Source: SIG588 sp045533175 (GTDB lineage: Bacteria; Bacillota; Clostridia; Oscillospirales; Acutalibacteraceae). Taken from it: a stretch of DNA of 21,245 nt. How positions within the stretch are numbered: the stretch's first letter is position 1; every line of letters starts with the position of its first letter. The stretch spans positions 1 through 21,245 of the forward strand of contig JAZSHJ010000030.1 of assembly GCA_045533175.1 (NCBI GenBank), written 5' to 3'. Below the pieces are notes generated by a model. The model was not told the DNA's origin, searched no databases, and was given only the letters and a program-made list of their open reading frames with translations. Shown piece after piece: positions 20,998-21,245 of this stretch. Made by a program: the position numbers and the translations under genes.

Positions 20998-21189
20998 ATG
21001 TCGAAGAACAAGTCTGTTGTCCCCGAGGCGCGCGAAGGCCTCAACCGTTTCAAGATGGAAGCCGCAAACGAAGTGGGCGTGAACCTGAAGCAGGGTTACA
21101 ACGGTGACCTGACTGCGAAGCAGGCGGGCTCCATCGGCGGTCAGATGGTCAAAAAGATGATCGAGCAGTACGAGAATGGCCTGAAATAA
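20998..21189 (+). CDS. Alpha/beta-type small acid-soluble spore protein (SASP)
   Basis: A 63-aa protein with the SASP pattern: a VVPEAREGLNRFKMEAANEV helix, GVNLKQGYNGDLTAKQ, then GSIGGQMVKKMI. By family, it coats DNA in the forespore and protects it from UV and heat; the Glu-Val-Gly stretch (EVGV) corresponds to the germination-protease cleavage region. The ATG has AAGGAG eight bases upstream. The gene is monocistronic with a strong terminator. It should be forespore-specific under sigma-G, but I could not define a convincing sigma-G promoter. It is the clearest marker that the organism is a spore-former. Confidence 0.95.
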   Translation: MSKNKSVVPEAREGLNRFKMEAANEVGVNLKQGYNGDLTAKQAGSIGGQMVKKMIEQYENGLK

Positions 21190-21206
21190 GTCGATTTTCT
21201 GCTGCA

Positions 21207-21239
21207 AGCGGTCGGGGCAAAACGCCCCGACCGCTTTTT
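21207..21239 (+). terminator. Terminator of the SASP gene
   Basis: A perfect 12-bp stem (21207-21218 with 21224-21235) closes on a 5-nt loop and is followed by five T residues, 17 bases past the stop codon. Confidence 0.92.
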
Positions 21240-21245
21240 CAAAAA

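Overview
The window looks like a chromosomal segment from an anaerobic, spore-forming Clostridia-type Firmicute, probably gut-associated (inference). Support comes from an alpha/beta-type small acid-soluble spore protein gene, two dockerin-tailed secreted repeat proteins, a phenylacetate-CoA ligase homologue, strong AGGAGG-like ribosome binding sites and TTGACA/TATAAT promoters. I saw no phage, insertion sequence, CRISPR, rRNA or tRNA.

Layout. 1-2463 (minus): a tetR - ABC ATPase - ABC-2 permease operon reading toward the left edge. Its consensus promoter is overlaid by two abutting perfect palindromes. 2465-5640 (minus): a two-domain cyclophilin lipoprotein gene followed after 30 bp by htpG, under one promoter and closed by a strong terminator. 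5670-6965 (plus): a solitary paaK-like ligase, divergent from the cyclophilin gene. 7013-16591 (minus): almost 10 kb holding two paralogous giant secreted proteins. Each has a signal peptide, tandem ~380-residue units of unknown function, a FIVAR-like helical segment, Cys-pair modules and a C-terminal dockerin. The downstream paralogue (7013-11121) is split by a -1 frame change at an A6 tract. 16780-17925 (minus): a long-form PRPP synthetase. 18091-20113 (plus): hflX plus a DUF1624-type membrane acyltransferase gene. 20076-20815 (minus): two half-size TauE/SafE (TSUP) genes with a 4-base GTGA overlap, converging on and overlapping the DUF1624 gene by 38 bp. 20998-21189 (plus): the spore protein gene with its own terminator.

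How the genes relate. Most of the window is housekeeping: protein folding (cyclophilin, HtpG), ribosome rescue or biogenesis (HflX), nucleotide synthesis (Prs), self-regulated efflux (TetR/ABC) and spore DNA protection. The accessory and least explained part is the pair of dockerin-tailed repeat proteins. Their tails suggest attachment to a cohesin-bearing cell-surface or cellulosome-like assembly encoded elsewhere. The repeated unit contains no enzyme motif I recognise and resembles beta-sandwich, possibly carbohydrate-binding, modules only in general character. No gene-free stretch exceeds 300 bases; the longest are about 150-215 bases and hold promoters and terminators.
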